The notes: generated by a model not told the origin, from the letters alone. Counted from the stretch's first letter, positions 50,793 to 59,389 are shown. The stretch is DNA of 64,000 nucleotides from Bacteroidota bacterium (GCA_025963715.1 JAOQAG010000027.1:1-64000), one strand, 5' to 3'. Numbers and translations are program-made.

Positions 50793-52226
50793 ATGCAAAA
50801 TTGTGCCGTATGTCACAGCCTTGGAAAAGACAAGATCAGCGGTCCCGGCCTTGCAGGAGTAACGACCAGGATCCCAAGCGAAACCTGGCTCAGAAAATTT
50901 ATTGTGAATAATATGGCCGTCATTGCAAGTGGCGATCCCTATGCAAATAAAATTTATAATGAGAATAACAAAGCGCTCATGACAGTGTTTACAACTCTTT
51001 CGGATGAGCAGGTAACCGACGTGATCAGTTATATTAAAAACGCCAGCCCAGGCACCAATTTTAATGGGATCAATCCTGCAAAAATTAAAACGATCTGGAA
51101 TAAAACATTTCAAAACACATTATTGTCAACCCGTGAGTTTGAAGCCCGCTTACCATTTATTTTTAATACCTGTAACGAAAAAGTATTGGATCTGTATGTA
51201 AATAACCTGGATAAAAACCTTTCCGGGATCGATTTACTCGCGTATTCCACAAGCACCAATCCGCGGTTTCTTCAATTCGCTGCTCAAGGCGATGGCAAAG
51301 TAAAAAATGGGAATAAAAATGTGGAGCTTCTGAAAAAATATTATGAAAAAAAATCAAAATTATTTACAGACGCCATCACCAAAACAAAAGAAGAATTCTG
51401 GAAAAAGAATGCTGAAGCAAATTCCCTTGCGGGAAAAAAAGGAATGGAGCATTCCATGAAAGAAGTAGAGCGTCTTAGTGATAATTTTACAAAAGAATTT
51501 GACCTTAATTTGAACGAAGCCTGTCGCCAGTTAGGATATGGACAACTTCATACGACGGTAAATTCATGGAACGCCCTTCCTGCTCAAACATACGGAACGC
51601 CCATAACTTTTACCGGTTGGTGCAACATTGATGCTTACACAGCGTACGCTACGGCAAATCGCAGCACCATCGATTACACCGATCCCATTAGCGGAAAAAA
51701 AGCAATCATTAAATACGAGCCATTAACAGTTACCATTGCAAATTTCCAAAATTACGATCGCGTATTAGTATACCTGTTGCCAGATGAGCTGAACAGCTTT
51801 ATGCGTGTGAATAATAAAAATGAAGTGTTTGAGGAAAAATTAAATGAGCTGATCAGCTATAAAATGGTGTGCGTCGCTTATAAAGGAACAGAAAGTTTTT
51901 ATTATTCCCAGGACAATGTGAAACCCGGTAATGTAGCTGTTTCATTAATAAAATCAACAAACCGCGACATTGAAAATAACGTAAGCAAGCTTAGCAGCCG
52001 CAAGCAATCAAAAGCAATGAACGACGAATTAAATTACATGGAATTCGAAAAACAAGAATCGAAACGGCAGGCACAATTAGTAAAGATACAGGAATTAACA
52101 AATAAAGTAAGACCGGTGATCTTGCCTTGCATGGCCGCTAAACCGGTTCCGGGTCCTGCACCAGTGGATGAAGAAATACATAGCAAAAAAGGCGGCAAAA
52201 AATTATCCGGTATTGGTAAAAAATAA
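50793..52226 (+). CDS. c-type cytochrome domain protein, apparently 5'-truncated
   Basis: From the ATG at 50793 (477 residues) the heme motif CAVCH starts at residue 4, far too early. The frame is open upstream to 50703 and reads like the start of a cytochrome domain (ENAGSKIF before the ATG) but has no start codon and no signal peptide. Heme attachment happens outside the cytoplasm, so as it stands the product could not be matured. After the cytochrome domain (about 1-90: GPGLAGVTTRIP, MTVFTTLSDEQVTDVISYIK) come ~380 residues of unrecognised sequence ending in a Lys-rich tail. The right arm of a GCCACAGATT repeat lies exactly where the signal peptide should begin. Either the gene was cut by the repeat or the true start is unusual. 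Confidence 0.75.
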   Translation: MQNCAVCHSLGKDKISGPGLAGVTTRIPSETWLRKFIVNNMAVIASGDPYANKIYNENNKALMTVFTTLSDEQVTDVISYIKNASPGTNFNGINPAKIKTIWNKTFQNTLLSTREFEARLPFIFNTCNEKVLDLYVNNLDKNLSGIDLLAYSTSTNPRFLQFAAQGDGKVKNGNKNVELLKKYYEKKSKLFTDAITKTKEEFWKKNAEANSLAGKKGMEHSMKEVERLSDNFTKEFDLNLNEACRQLGYGQLHTTVNSWNALPAQTYGTPITFTGWCNIDAYTAYATANRSTIDYTDPISGKKAIIKYEPLTVTIANFQNYDRVLVYLLPDELNSFMRVNNKNEVFEEKLNELISYKMVCVAYKGTESFYYSQDNVKPGNVAVSLIKSTNRDIENNVSKLSSRKQSKAMNDELNYMEFEKQESKRQAQLVKIQELTNKVRPVILPCMAAKPVPGPAPVDEEIHSKKGGKKLSGIGKK

Positions 52227-52241
52227 ACTATAATTTTTTGC

Positions 52242-52277
52242 ACCCCTGTCGGGTTTTAAACCCTGACAGGGGTTGTT
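52242..52277 (+). terminator. hairpin terminator after the cytochrome gene
   Basis: ACCCCTGTC (52242-52250) pairs with GACAGGGGT (52265-52273), continuing GGGTTT/AAACCC with one bulged base. It is followed by TGTTCTGTTTTAG. The word is a common Bacteroidota intergenic hairpin. Confidence 0.7.
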
Positions 52278-52324
52278 CTGTTTTAGCAGGTGCGCAATCC
52301 TTTTTTTCCTAAATTTGCCGCCGC

Positions 52325-52915
52325 ATGAATTACTATATCATTTACAAGCCATACAAGATCATTTCTCAATTTACCTCCTCACACCGTAAAAAAAAATGTT
52401 TGGGCGAACTGGGATTTGCATTTCCAAAAGATGTGTATCCGGTAGGGCGGCTGGATGAAAACAGCGAAGGATTATTGATCCTTACCAATGACAAAAAATT
52501 AAACTTCAAATTATTAAATCCCGAGTTTCAGCACAAGCGTATTTACCTGGTGCAGTTGCAGGGAATCATTACTCCCGAAGCAATCAAACAACTGGAAAGC
52601 GGCGTAACCATTGCACTGGATGCCGGTCCGTATTTAACACGACCTTGTAAAGCAAAAATTGTCCCTAAGCCCGAAAAGCTTCCGCCACGCGGACATCCGA
52701 TCGCCGAAAGCCTGCCAACTTCCTGGATTGAACTCACACTTACCGAAGGGAAATTTCACCAGGTGCGTAAAATGACTGCCGGTGTTGGGTTTCCGTGTTT
52801 GCGTTTAATTCGTATTGCCATTGAAGATATTCGTTTGGAAACCATGCAGCCTGCGGAAGTACGCGAATTAAAAAGAGATGCGGTTTACAAAAAATTAAAC
52901 ATTCCGGTGGAGTAA
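52325..52915 (+). CDS. rRNA/RNA pseudouridine synthase, RsuA/RluE type
   Basis: The 196-residue enzyme converts uridine to pseudouridine in rRNA. It has the catalytic Asp block YPVGRLDENSEGLLILTNDKKL (about 37-58; GRLD is motif II), RIYLVQLQGIITPEAIKQLESG, and the C-terminal WIELTLTEGKFHQVRKM and LIRIAIEDIRL. The absence of the N-terminal S4 domain and the length near 200 suggest the RluE group, which modifies 23S rRNA in E. coli. The exact target here is unproved. Confidence 0.93.
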   Translation: MNYYIIYKPYKIISQFTSSHRKKKCLGELGFAFPKDVYPVGRLDENSEGLLILTNDKKLNFKLLNPEFQHKRIYLVQLQGIITPEAIKQLESGVTIALDAGPYLTRPCKAKIVPKPEKLPPRGHPIAESLPTSWIELTLTEGKFHQVRKMTAGVGFPCLRLIRIAIEDIRLETMQPAEVRELKRDAVYKKLNIPVE

Positions 52916-52920
52916 CTTTT

Positions 52921-52955
52921 AGCCACAGCCCCGATAGCAATCGGGACACAGATTT
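52921..52955. repeat. GCCACAG repeat interrupted by a CCGATAGCAATCGG palindrome
   Basis: AGCCACAG continues after the inserted palindrome CCCCGATAGCAATCGGGA with CACAGATTTA. The palindrome is a close relative of the one in the tRNA-Cys T-loop (CCGATAGCTATCGG). Confidence 0.7.
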
Positions 52956-52969
52956 AAAAGGGAAAGTCT

Positions 52970-53344
52970 TGCATTAGTAAAATGTAGCTTTTTGTTTGAA
53001 TCTTTAGAAGTATAAAATCGAATGCTGCATCATTTTATTCTCTTTTCCCTTCAGATCGGAAGAATTAAAATCGTGCTCCGCTTCTCAAGCATTCTGCTGC
53101 CACTATGTAAAAACAATAGGATACTCATTCTGCAGACTCTTTCAGCCTGTCCAGTAATAGCGGGAATAAGCGCCGGAAAAACCATAGCTACGAAGCGACC
53201 CACCGCATGCGCGAAATTAACCGCGGTTTTCCTGCAGCGCCAGCGGAAGGAAAAATTACCTTACAGGCAGTCCGCCGCGGCGGATTGTTAATTTTGCCTT
53301 CAAAAAGTAAAAGATAGAGATAAAACCTACATTTTACTAATGCA
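52970..53344. mobile_element. 375-bp MITE-like element with 18-bp terminal inverted repeats
   Basis: TGCATTAGTAAAATGTAG (52970-52987) and its exact reverse complement (53327-53344) bound the element. No clear target-site duplication is seen. Inside is a short GC-richer segment (53130-53300) with about 65 codons open in one frame without a start, perhaps a relic. No transposase is present, so movement would need one supplied in trans. Confidence 0.6.
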
Positions 53345-53550
53345 TAATCAAAGGGAATATAAAATCACACAGATTTTAAAAATCTGTGTTTATATTTTTG
53401 CAATTAAAATCTGCGGCTCACCTATTTTTACCTGAACGCTAATCCTCCTGATCACCAGTTTCCTGATTTTTGATCGGAATTGTCCCGTTTTGGGGTTTTA
53501 GCAATACTAAATAAAATTTCTTACTTTCGTTATCCGGCAAACTACTCTTT

Positions 53551-54903
53551 ATGCGTGTTGTAAACACAAATTTTATAGACAAGCAAATTTCCCCGCTTTG
53601 CAGATGCCTTCTGCTGATGACCTTCCTTTTGTTTTTTTCGGGCCATACCGTCTTCGCGCAAGCACCCGGCATGCTGGAATTTGGCGGACGTACCGTAAAG
53701 GATAACAAACCCATTTCCGGCGCCACCGTTACGGTATACAGGAATGGCAACATCAACCAGGAAGAACTAAAAACCGGAAAAAATGGGAAATTCCGCTTTT
53801 ACCTCGTGTTTGGTTCCGATTATAAAATTACCTTTTCGTATCCCGGCTGCGTGGACATGTTCCTGATGGTATACACCAGTAAATTGCCAAAAGAACGCAG
53901 CGATCTTTTCCCTTTGTACGAAACCGAGATCCCGTTTTTTGAATCCAACAATGCGCAGGTTCGCATCAGCAAATACAAAAATCCGTTTACAAAAGTGATC
54001 TACGACGGCAAAAAAGCCTTCATGGATGACGAAGCTTATTTGGCTGCATTTACAAAAGATCTGCTCATTGATCCATCCGAACAGGCAAAACTATTTGCCG
54101 AAAAAGAAGCAGCCGAAAAAGCGGAAAAGGATAAGCTGGAAGCAACCGAAAAAGCGAAACGCGATGCGGAGGACAAAGCAAAACGCGATGCAGAAGATAA
54201 ATTGCTGGCTGAGCAAAAAGCCAAAGAAGACGCCCTTGCAAGGGAGATGGAATTAGCGCGTTTAAAACTGGAAGCGGATAAAAAACAAAATGTGGACAAA
54301 AGCATGGAGACCGAAGCCATGCGCCTGCAGCGGGAAAAAGAAGAAAAAGAACAACTGGCGAAAAAGAACAAGGAGATCAAAACCAAATATGAAAATGACC
54401 TGCTGAAACTGGTTGCGGAAAATGAGCGCATAGCCAAAGAAAAAGCATTCAGCAAACAAAAGCTGGAAGTGCGCTCCAACACTGTGATCGAGCAGATGAA
54501 AAGGGAAACCGAACTGAAAGCGAAAGCCGACGGATTGCGGGAAGAAGCCGAGCTGAAGAAAAAGAAAGAGCTGGAAAACAAGCAATACAAACTCAACGAA
54601 ATGCGTAAGCTGGTGGAAGCTGCTGCTTTTGCAGACCGCTCGGTAAAGATCAGCAACCAGAAAGTAACGCCGGATGCTACGCACTATGTGCGCCGCATAC
54701 TGCCAAACGTGGCGGTAACCGTAGACGACGGCTATATTAAAACTGTGCGCACCACCGTGGTCACACAAGGAAAACAACAGGATACGTACCGGAAAGAAAC
54801 CTATTTCTGGGGCAGTGTCTATTGTTATAAAAACAACATTGAAATTGATGAAATAACATACAATGCAGAAGTAGGATATTACTCATCGTATGAAAATAGA
54901 TAA
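53551..54903 (+). CDS. exported protein with carboxypeptidase-regulatory-like domain and long coiled coil
   Basis: The 450-residue protein has a signal peptide (LLLMTFLLFFSGHTVFAQA). A beta-sandwich CarboxypepD_reg-like domain is at about 45-125 (EFGGRTVKDNKPISGATVTVYRNG ... KFRFYLVFGSDYKITFSYPG). A 200-residue charged coiled coil follows at about 165-370 (repeats of KAKRDAEDK, with A, E, K and R predominating), then a C-terminal domain (YFWGSVYCYKNNIEIDEITYNAEVGYY). It begins upstream of, and ends 28 bp before, the propeller/PP2C gene, so the pair is probably one transcript. It may be a periplasmic structural partner of that sensor. Confidence 0.88.
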   Translation: MRVVNTNFIDKQISPLCRCLLLMTFLLFFSGHTVFAQAPGMLEFGGRTVKDNKPISGATVTVYRNGNINQEELKTGKNGKFRFYLVFGSDYKITFSYPGCVDMFLMVYTSKLPKERSDLFPLYETEIPFFESNNAQVRISKYKNPFTKVIYDGKKAFMDDEAYLAAFTKDLLIDPSEQAKLFAEKEAAEKAEKDKLEATEKAKRDAEDKAKRDAEDKLLAEQKAKEDALAREMELARLKLEADKKQNVDKSMETEAMRLQREKEEKEQLAKKNKEIKTKYENDLLKLVAENERIAKEKAFSKQKLEVRSNTVIEQMKRETELKAKADGLREEAELKKKKELENKQYKLNEMRKLVEAAAFADRSVKISNQKVTPDATHYVRRILPNVAVTVDDGYIKTVRTTVVTQGKQQDTYRKETYFWGSVYCYKNNIEIDEITYNAEVGYYSSYENR

Positions 54904-54931
54904 GCTCTCACATATTGATACATTTTTTAAA

Positions 54932-57900
54932 ATGAAAAAATATAAAATAATCTTTGCGGTTTTGCTGGCAGGCTTCCTCTCGTGCTTCCGGCAGATACAC
55001 GCACAAACCACCAGTTTTATTTATTACGGCGTGGAACAGGGATTACCGCAATCGCAGGTGCAATGCATCACGCAGGACGATGATGGAAACCTGTGGGTGG
55101 GAACGCTCTCCGGGCTTACCAGGTACAACGGCCGCGAATTCAGGATTTTTTCACGTACCGATTCCCTGGCCGAAGACTGGGTAACCTCGCTTTGCAAAGA
55201 TAAAAACGGCAACATCTGGTTTGGTCACTGGGCGGGCGGTGTATCGATGTTCAATTACAAAACACAGAAGATCGAGAATTTAAATTTAGAAGAATACACC
55301 CGCTTTAAAACCGTTACCTGTATTACCCAGGATGAGAAAGGCCGTTTCTGGATCGCTACGGAAGGCGCCGGTGTTTTTATTTACGATCCGGCAAATAAAA
55401 AAATGAGCACGCTCATTAAAAAAGACGGGCTGAGCAGCGACAATGTATACACCGTTTGCCTGGATGAAAAAGGAAATGTTTGGGTGGGAACCGATATCGG
55501 TATCACCATTTTTGACGAAAATCAATTAACGGTACACAGTATTTTAAACATCGGGAACGGGCTGCACAGCAACCGGATTACCTGCATGGGACTGGTAAAT
55601 GAAAACGAAATGTGGATCGGGAGCGCCGATGCGGGAGTGATGGTGCTGAAAGTGAAAGATGATTTTAAAGTAACACAACCCGCTAAAGCCATTGAAAATG
55701 CGGGCGAACGCATTGATATGAAAAACGGGCTTTCATCGGTGTTCATCAATTGCATTAGCGAAGATAAATCGCACAATGTATGGATCGGTACCACCGGCGG
55801 CGGCGCTGCCAAATGCGTTCCTTTTCCTTCAACCGACCGTACAGAAGCCATTTCCAAAGCCATCGTCTATAATTACAATACCAAACAGGGATTGAATTAT
55901 TTTAATGCCAACGCTATTTTTCAGGATCGTGAAAACAATGTGTGGATCGGTACCGACATCGGCCTGAATCAATACCACGGCGAGCGTTTCCAGATCTATG
56001 ACGAAGCCGACAGCCTTACCAATAACCTGGTGTGGACCACGCTGTGCGACCGCGAAGGAAATGTATGGCTGGGTACAAACGACGGCGTTTCAAAAATTTC
56101 GTTCAGTTATTCGGGGATCAACCACAAACAAAATCACACCATCAAAAATTACAATACAAAAGATGGGTTGAGCAGCAATGTGATCCTTTCCTCTTTCGAA
56201 GACAGAGATGGGAATTTATGGTTTGGTACCGGTTACGGCGGCGTTTGCAAATTCAATAAAACCACCGGTAAGTTTGAAACCATCAACAAGGAAAGCGGTT
56301 TAACCGATGATGTGGTTTTTGCGATCAGTGACGACAACCATGGCAACATTTGGTTTGGGACAAAAGAAGGCGCATCGAAATACGATCCGGTTACAAAAAC
56401 ATTCCGCAATTATACCATCGCTGATGGATTGGGCGGCAACAACGTGTACCGCATTTTTAAAGATAGCAAGGGCAATTTGTGGTTTGGCGCTTTGGGCGGA
56501 AATCTCTCGATGTACGACGGATCCACCTTCAAATCTTTTGATGAATCGGATGGTATGCATCACCGGTTTATTTTATGTATCAATGAAGATAAGCAGCACA
56601 ACCTGTGGTTTGGCGCCTACGGCGGCGGCTTGTATAAATACGATGGAAAAATATTTACAAATTATACCGTAAAGGAAGGATTAACAACCGATTCGCCGTA
56701 CTCGCTTATTTGCGATAACAATGGGTATATGTGGATCGGCAGCAGCCGTGGCATTGATCGTTTTGACGAAAAAAATAAAAAATTTATCCATTACGGTAAA
56801 TCCGAAGGTTTCCTGGGTGTGGAAACCAACCCGAATGCCGTGTGCATGGACAAGGAAGGAAACCTTTGGTACGGCACCATTATGGGCGCTGTACGCTATT
56901 GCCCGAAAGAAGACAAGGCCAACAATGTGGAGCCGAAAACGTTTATCACCGGCATGAAGCTGTTCATGAAAGAATCGGCTTTCCCTGATGATAATCGCTT
57001 TTCCTACGACATGAACCATCTTACGTTTACGTTTGTGGGTGTGAGCCTTAACAATCCCGAAAATGTAGAATACCAGTACAAGTTGGAAGGTTTTGATAAA
57101 GACTGGCTGCCGGGTTATACCAAAGCAAACGAAGCCGTTTACACCAACCTGCCTCCGGGATCGTACACGTTTATGGTGCGCGCCTGCAACAGCAATGGTA
57201 CCTGCAATGCACAACCGGCCAGCTATAAATTTTTTATTGCACCGCCATTCTGGCAAACAGCCATTTTCTACATTTTTATGGCGGTGTTTGCCGTTTTCGG
57301 GATCTATGTATTTGATAAGATCAGGACCAAATCGCTGAAAAAAGCGAAAAAAATACTGGAAGAAAAAGTAGAAGAACGCACGGAAGAGCTTGCCGGGAAA
57401 AATGCAGAGTTAGCAGAGAAAAACAAAGACATTACCGATAGTATCCGCTATGCAAAACGTATCCAGGAAGCTATTTTGCCACCGGATACCGTGGTAAAGA
57501 AATACTTGCCGGATGCCTTTATTCTTGCAAAACCAAAAGACATTGTCAGCGGCGATTTTTACTGGGTGGATAAAAAAGGAGAGCAGGTTTTATTTGCAGC
57601 AGTGGATTGTACCGGGCATGGCGTTCCGGGTGCATTCATGAGCATTGTGGGGCATAACATCCTGAACCAGGCGGTGGCCGAAAGCAGCGCAATTGTTCCA
57701 TCCTTATTGCTGGATCGCCTGAACAAAGGTGTAAGCGAAACGCTGAACCAAACATCAGAAGAAACAAAATTACGCGACGGAATGGACATTGCGCTGTGCG
57801 CGATCAATTTCAACACGCTGGAACTGCAGTTTGCAGGCGCTTACAACCCGTTGTTCATTGTACGCGGCGGAGAGTTTATTGAAGTAAAAGGCGAGAACAT

Positions 57901-58183
57901 TGCCATTGGCAGTTACACGGCATCCAACCAGCAGAAATACATCAACCACACGATCCAGCTGCAAAAAGGCGATACGATCTATGTGTTCTCTGATGGTTAC
58001 GCCGATCAGTTTGGTGGCCCGGATGGTAAAAAATTCAAGCAAACACAATTCAAAGCCATGCTGGCTACATTAAACGGTGTATCCATGCAACAACAAAAAC
58101 TGGTGATCGAAAAATCCATTGAAGAATGGCGCGGGGTATTGCAGCAGGTGGATGATATTTTAGTGATCGGAGTTAGAATTTAG
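54932..58183 (+). CDS. two-component-propeller sensor with Y_Y_Y and PP2C (SpoIIE) phosphatase domains
   Basis: I prefer the ATG at 54932 (1083 residues) because it starts directly at the signal peptide (KKYKIIFAVLLAGFLSCFRQIHAQ); a start at 54890 overlaps the previous gene. About twelve to fourteen propeller repeats (D.DGNLWVGTLSGLTRYNG; DRDGNLWFGTGYGGVCKFN) are followed by a Y_Y_Y domain (YQYKLEGFDKDWLPGYTKA). A transmembrane helix is at about 785-805, a coiled coil (KILEEKVEERTEELAGKNAEL) next, and a SpoIIE-type phosphatase domain (PKDIVSGDFYWVDKKGEQV, AVDCTGHGVPGAFMSIVGHN). It senses something in the periplasm and dephosphorylates a serine-phosphorylated partner such as an anti-sigma antagonist. 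That partner is not in the window. Confidence 0.95.
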   Translation: MKKYKIIFAVLLAGFLSCFRQIHAQTTSFIYYGVEQGLPQSQVQCITQDDDGNLWVGTLSGLTRYNGREFRIFSRTDSLAEDWVTSLCKDKNGNIWFGHWAGGVSMFNYKTQKIENLNLEEYTRFKTVTCITQDEKGRFWIATEGAGVFIYDPANKKMSTLIKKDGLSSDNVYTVCLDEKGNVWVGTDIGITIFDENQLTVHSILNIGNGLHSNRITCMGLVNENEMWIGSADAGVMVLKVKDDFKVTQPAKAIENAGERIDMKNGLSSVFINCISEDKSHNVWIGTTGGGAAKCVPFPSTDRTEAISKAIVYNYNTKQGLNYFNANAIFQDRENNVWIGTDIGLNQYHGERFQIYDEADSLTNNLVWTTLCDREGNVWLGTNDGVSKISFSYSGINHKQNHTIKNYNTKDGLSSNVILSSFEDRDGNLWFGTGYGGVCKFNKTTGKFETINKESGLTDDVVFAISDDNHGNIWFGTKEGASKYDPVTKTFRNYTIADGLGGNNVYRIFKDSKGNLWFGALGGNLSMYDGSTFKSFDESDGMHHRFILCINEDKQHNLWFGAYGGGLYKYDGKIFTNYTVKEGLTTDSPYSLICDNNGYMWIGSSRGIDRFDEKNKKFIHYGKSEGFLGVETNPNAVCMDKEGNLWYGTIMGAVRYCPKEDKANNVEPKTFITGMKLFMKESAFPDDNRFSYDMNHLTFTFVGVSLNNPENVEYQYKLEGFDKDWLPGYTKANEAVYTNLPPGSYTFMVRACNSNGTCNAQPASYKFFIAPPFWQTAIFYIFMAVFAVFGIYVFDKIRTKSLKKAKKILEEKVEERTEELAGKNAELAEKNKDITDSIRYAKRIQEAILPPDTVVKKYLPDAFILAKPKDIVSGDFYWVDKKGEQVLFAAVDCTGHGVPGAFMSIVGHNILNQAVAESSAIVPSLLLDRLNKGVSETLNQTSEETKLRDGMDIALCAINFNTLELQFAGAYNPLFIVRGGEFIEVKGENIAIGSYTASNQQKYINHTIQLQKGDTIYVFSDGYADQFGGPDGKKFKQTQFKAMLATLNGVSMQQQKLVIEKSIEEWRGVLQQVDDILVIGVRI

Positions 58184-58627
58184 TTCATTGGTTCATTGGA
58201 GTGCCGTGTGATGCTGAACACAGATGTCCTGTATTTTTACCATGAAGACGCGAAGGCACAAGGATTTTTTCGCCACAGATTCACAGATTAAAAAAATGAA
58301 TGAAGGATTGCACAGATCGGTAAAAGCGCATTGCGATTTTGAAACAATTTGTGTAAATATTTTTTAAGTAAAAAAAATCTGTGAATCGGTGGCTTTTTTA
58401 TCCGTTTAAATCCGCTTTTTATCCGCAGCATCCGCGTTTCATCATACACAGTTCACGTCCAGATTAGTATATTGATAAAAATTGGTATTTAGTAGATGAT
58501 ATTTCCTTCGCGCCCGGGGATGACAGTATAGAAAGGAGATTGATTTCCAATTTAGCACACACATTATTACACACAGCATCTGCGTATAGCTAACTTTGAA
58601 CTTTCTTTCCAACCTTAAACTTTGAAC
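58184..58627. other. intergenic repeat mosaic
   Basis: The 444-bp gap between convergent genes holds the words ATGAAGACGCGAAGGCACAA, the long GCCACAGATT element (58272-58452), CAGATTAGTATATTGATAAA, a remnant GCCCGGGGATGACAG (about 58513), ACACACAGCATCTGCG, and AACTTTGAACTTTCTTTCC/AAACTTTGAACTTA. No gene is seen. Confidence 0.75.
58272..58452. repeat. GCCACAGATTCACAGATT element, copy 2 (long form)
   Basis: Arms GCCACAGATTCACAGATT (58272-58289) and AATCTGTGAATCGGTGGC (ending 58393). Loop and right flank are nearly those of 48268-48450, including ATTGCACAGATCGGTAAAA and TTTTGAAACAATTTGTGTAA. Confidence 0.93.
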
Positions 58628-58993
58628 TTATTTTCTCTTTCCTTCCAGCAACGAATTCACTTTCTTGAGTAGCTCGTATTTTTCTTTCAGGTCGGAGAGC
58701 TGGTATTTCAATTGATTAAAATCAACATCGTCCTGAACAGGATATGCTTTATTGCCTTTGGTTGGTTTGGCGGTATCTTTTGTAGGCGCAAGCTTGGGAT
58801 TGAGATACAGTGAAAAAAAATCGAATTTGAGTGCCTTCCCCACTTTTTCAAGTAAAGCGGTATCAATAGACTCTCTTTTAAAAATACCGTAAACATTCTG
58901 TTTCGAAGTATTTATAATTCTGCCTAATTCGGTGGGGCCAATCCGTAACTCATTGGCACGTTGTTTTATTCTTTCACCAATATGTATTTTCAT
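58628..58993 (-). CDS. XRE-family DNA-binding protein with coiled-coil tail
   Basis: The 121-residue protein starts with a helix-turn-helix (HIGERIKQRANELRIGPTELGRIINTSKQNVYGIFKRESID, about 3-43). A polar linker and a C-terminal leucine-zipper-like helix follow (FNQLKYQLSDLKEKYELLKKVNSLLEG). This type is common in Bacteroidota, where it is often beside transposon or phage remnants; here it is divergent from a small Cys-containing protein gene. It may bind the palindrome CACTACATTGTAGTG in the divergent gap. Confidence 0.93.
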   Translation of the reverse strand: MKIHIGERIKQRANELRIGPTELGRIINTSKQNVYGIFKRESIDTALLEKVGKALKFDFFSLYLNPKLAPTKDTAKPTKGNKAYPVQDDVDFNQLKYQLSDLKEKYELLKKVNSLLEGKRK

Positions 58994-59071
58994 AAGTACA
59001 AAATTGGTATGCTCAAGGGCAATTATTTATTAAAATAATATCGTAAAAATTGACCATTAGTAAATAATAAA

Positions 59072-59127
59072 TTGACTTTGAGGTAAAAAATCAATTACTT
59101 TGTATTTAAAAACACTACATTGTAGTG
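59072..59127 (+). promoter_or_regulatory. promoter with palindromic operator CACTACATTGTAGTG
   Basis: TTG (59072-59074), 20 bp, TTACTTTG (59095-59102) is a fair promoter toward the small protein at 59157. The perfect 15-bp palindrome CACTACATTGTAGTG (59113-59127) would sit at about +5 to +19, a repressor-like position. The divergent XRE gene is the obvious candidate regulator. Confidence 0.55.
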
Positions 59128-59156
59128 AAAAACACGACAATTTAATTCAGAAAAAC

Positions 59157-59333
59157 ATGATACTACTAACCCTGCTCTGCGAAAGCTGCGGAAAGAAAAT
59201 GAAATCCAGGACCGGTAAAGGCAAGATGAATGTTTATCCTGTAAAAGCGGTGGCTCCCAAAACAATATTGAACCAATACCGGCAATTATTACAGAACCAT
59301 CCGGAGATCATCAACGGGTTGTTGCTTCATTAA
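59157..59333 (+). CDS. small CxxC protein
   Basis: The 58-residue protein from ATG 59157 begins MILLTLLCESCGKK, giving one CxxC pair. A basic segment (MKSRTGKGKMNVYPVKAVAPK) and an amphipathic end (NQYRQLLQNHPEIINGLLLH) follow. An upstream ATG at 59100 would lie at the promoter and within the operator, so it is rejected. I do not recognise the family. A hairpin at 59343-59364 ends both this gene and the convergent one. Possibly a small redox or zinc protein. Confidence 0.55.
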   Translation: MILLTLLCESCGKKMKSRTGKGKMNVYPVKAVAPKTILNQYRQLLQNHPEIINGLLLH

Positions 59334-59342
59334 AATAAAAAA

Positions 59343-59364
59343 CGTCATTTCGTGTGAAATGACG
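59343..59364. terminator. hairpin between convergent genes
   Basis: CGTCATTTC (59343-59351) pairs with GAAATGACG (59356-59364) around GTGT, with AAAATAAAAAA before and TATTTAAAAATTT after, so it can serve both strands weakly. Confidence 0.6.
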
Positions 59365-59389
59365 CTATTTAAAAATTTAGCAAGCTCCT

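Larger units (their letters stand above)
52916..53550. other. intergenic region with nested repeat and a MITE-like element
   Basis: The 635-bp gap holds a split GCCACAG repeat (52921-52955), the 375-bp element with 18-bp terminal inverted repeats (52970-53344), a hairpin CACAGATTTTTAAAATCTGTG-like near 53371, and ~150 bp of ordinary sequence before the next gene. Reading frames within it are short and unsupported. Confidence 0.7.

Noticed and set aside
52916-53100. Sequencing-adapter-like word CAGATCGGAAGA near 53054
   Set aside because: The match to the common adapter ends after a few bases and the surrounding sequence is continuous, so it is chance.
53022-53291. 89-residue frame in the 375-bp element
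   Set aside because: No homology or signal that I can recognise. Its composition changes midway, and it lies wholly inside a repeat-bounded element.
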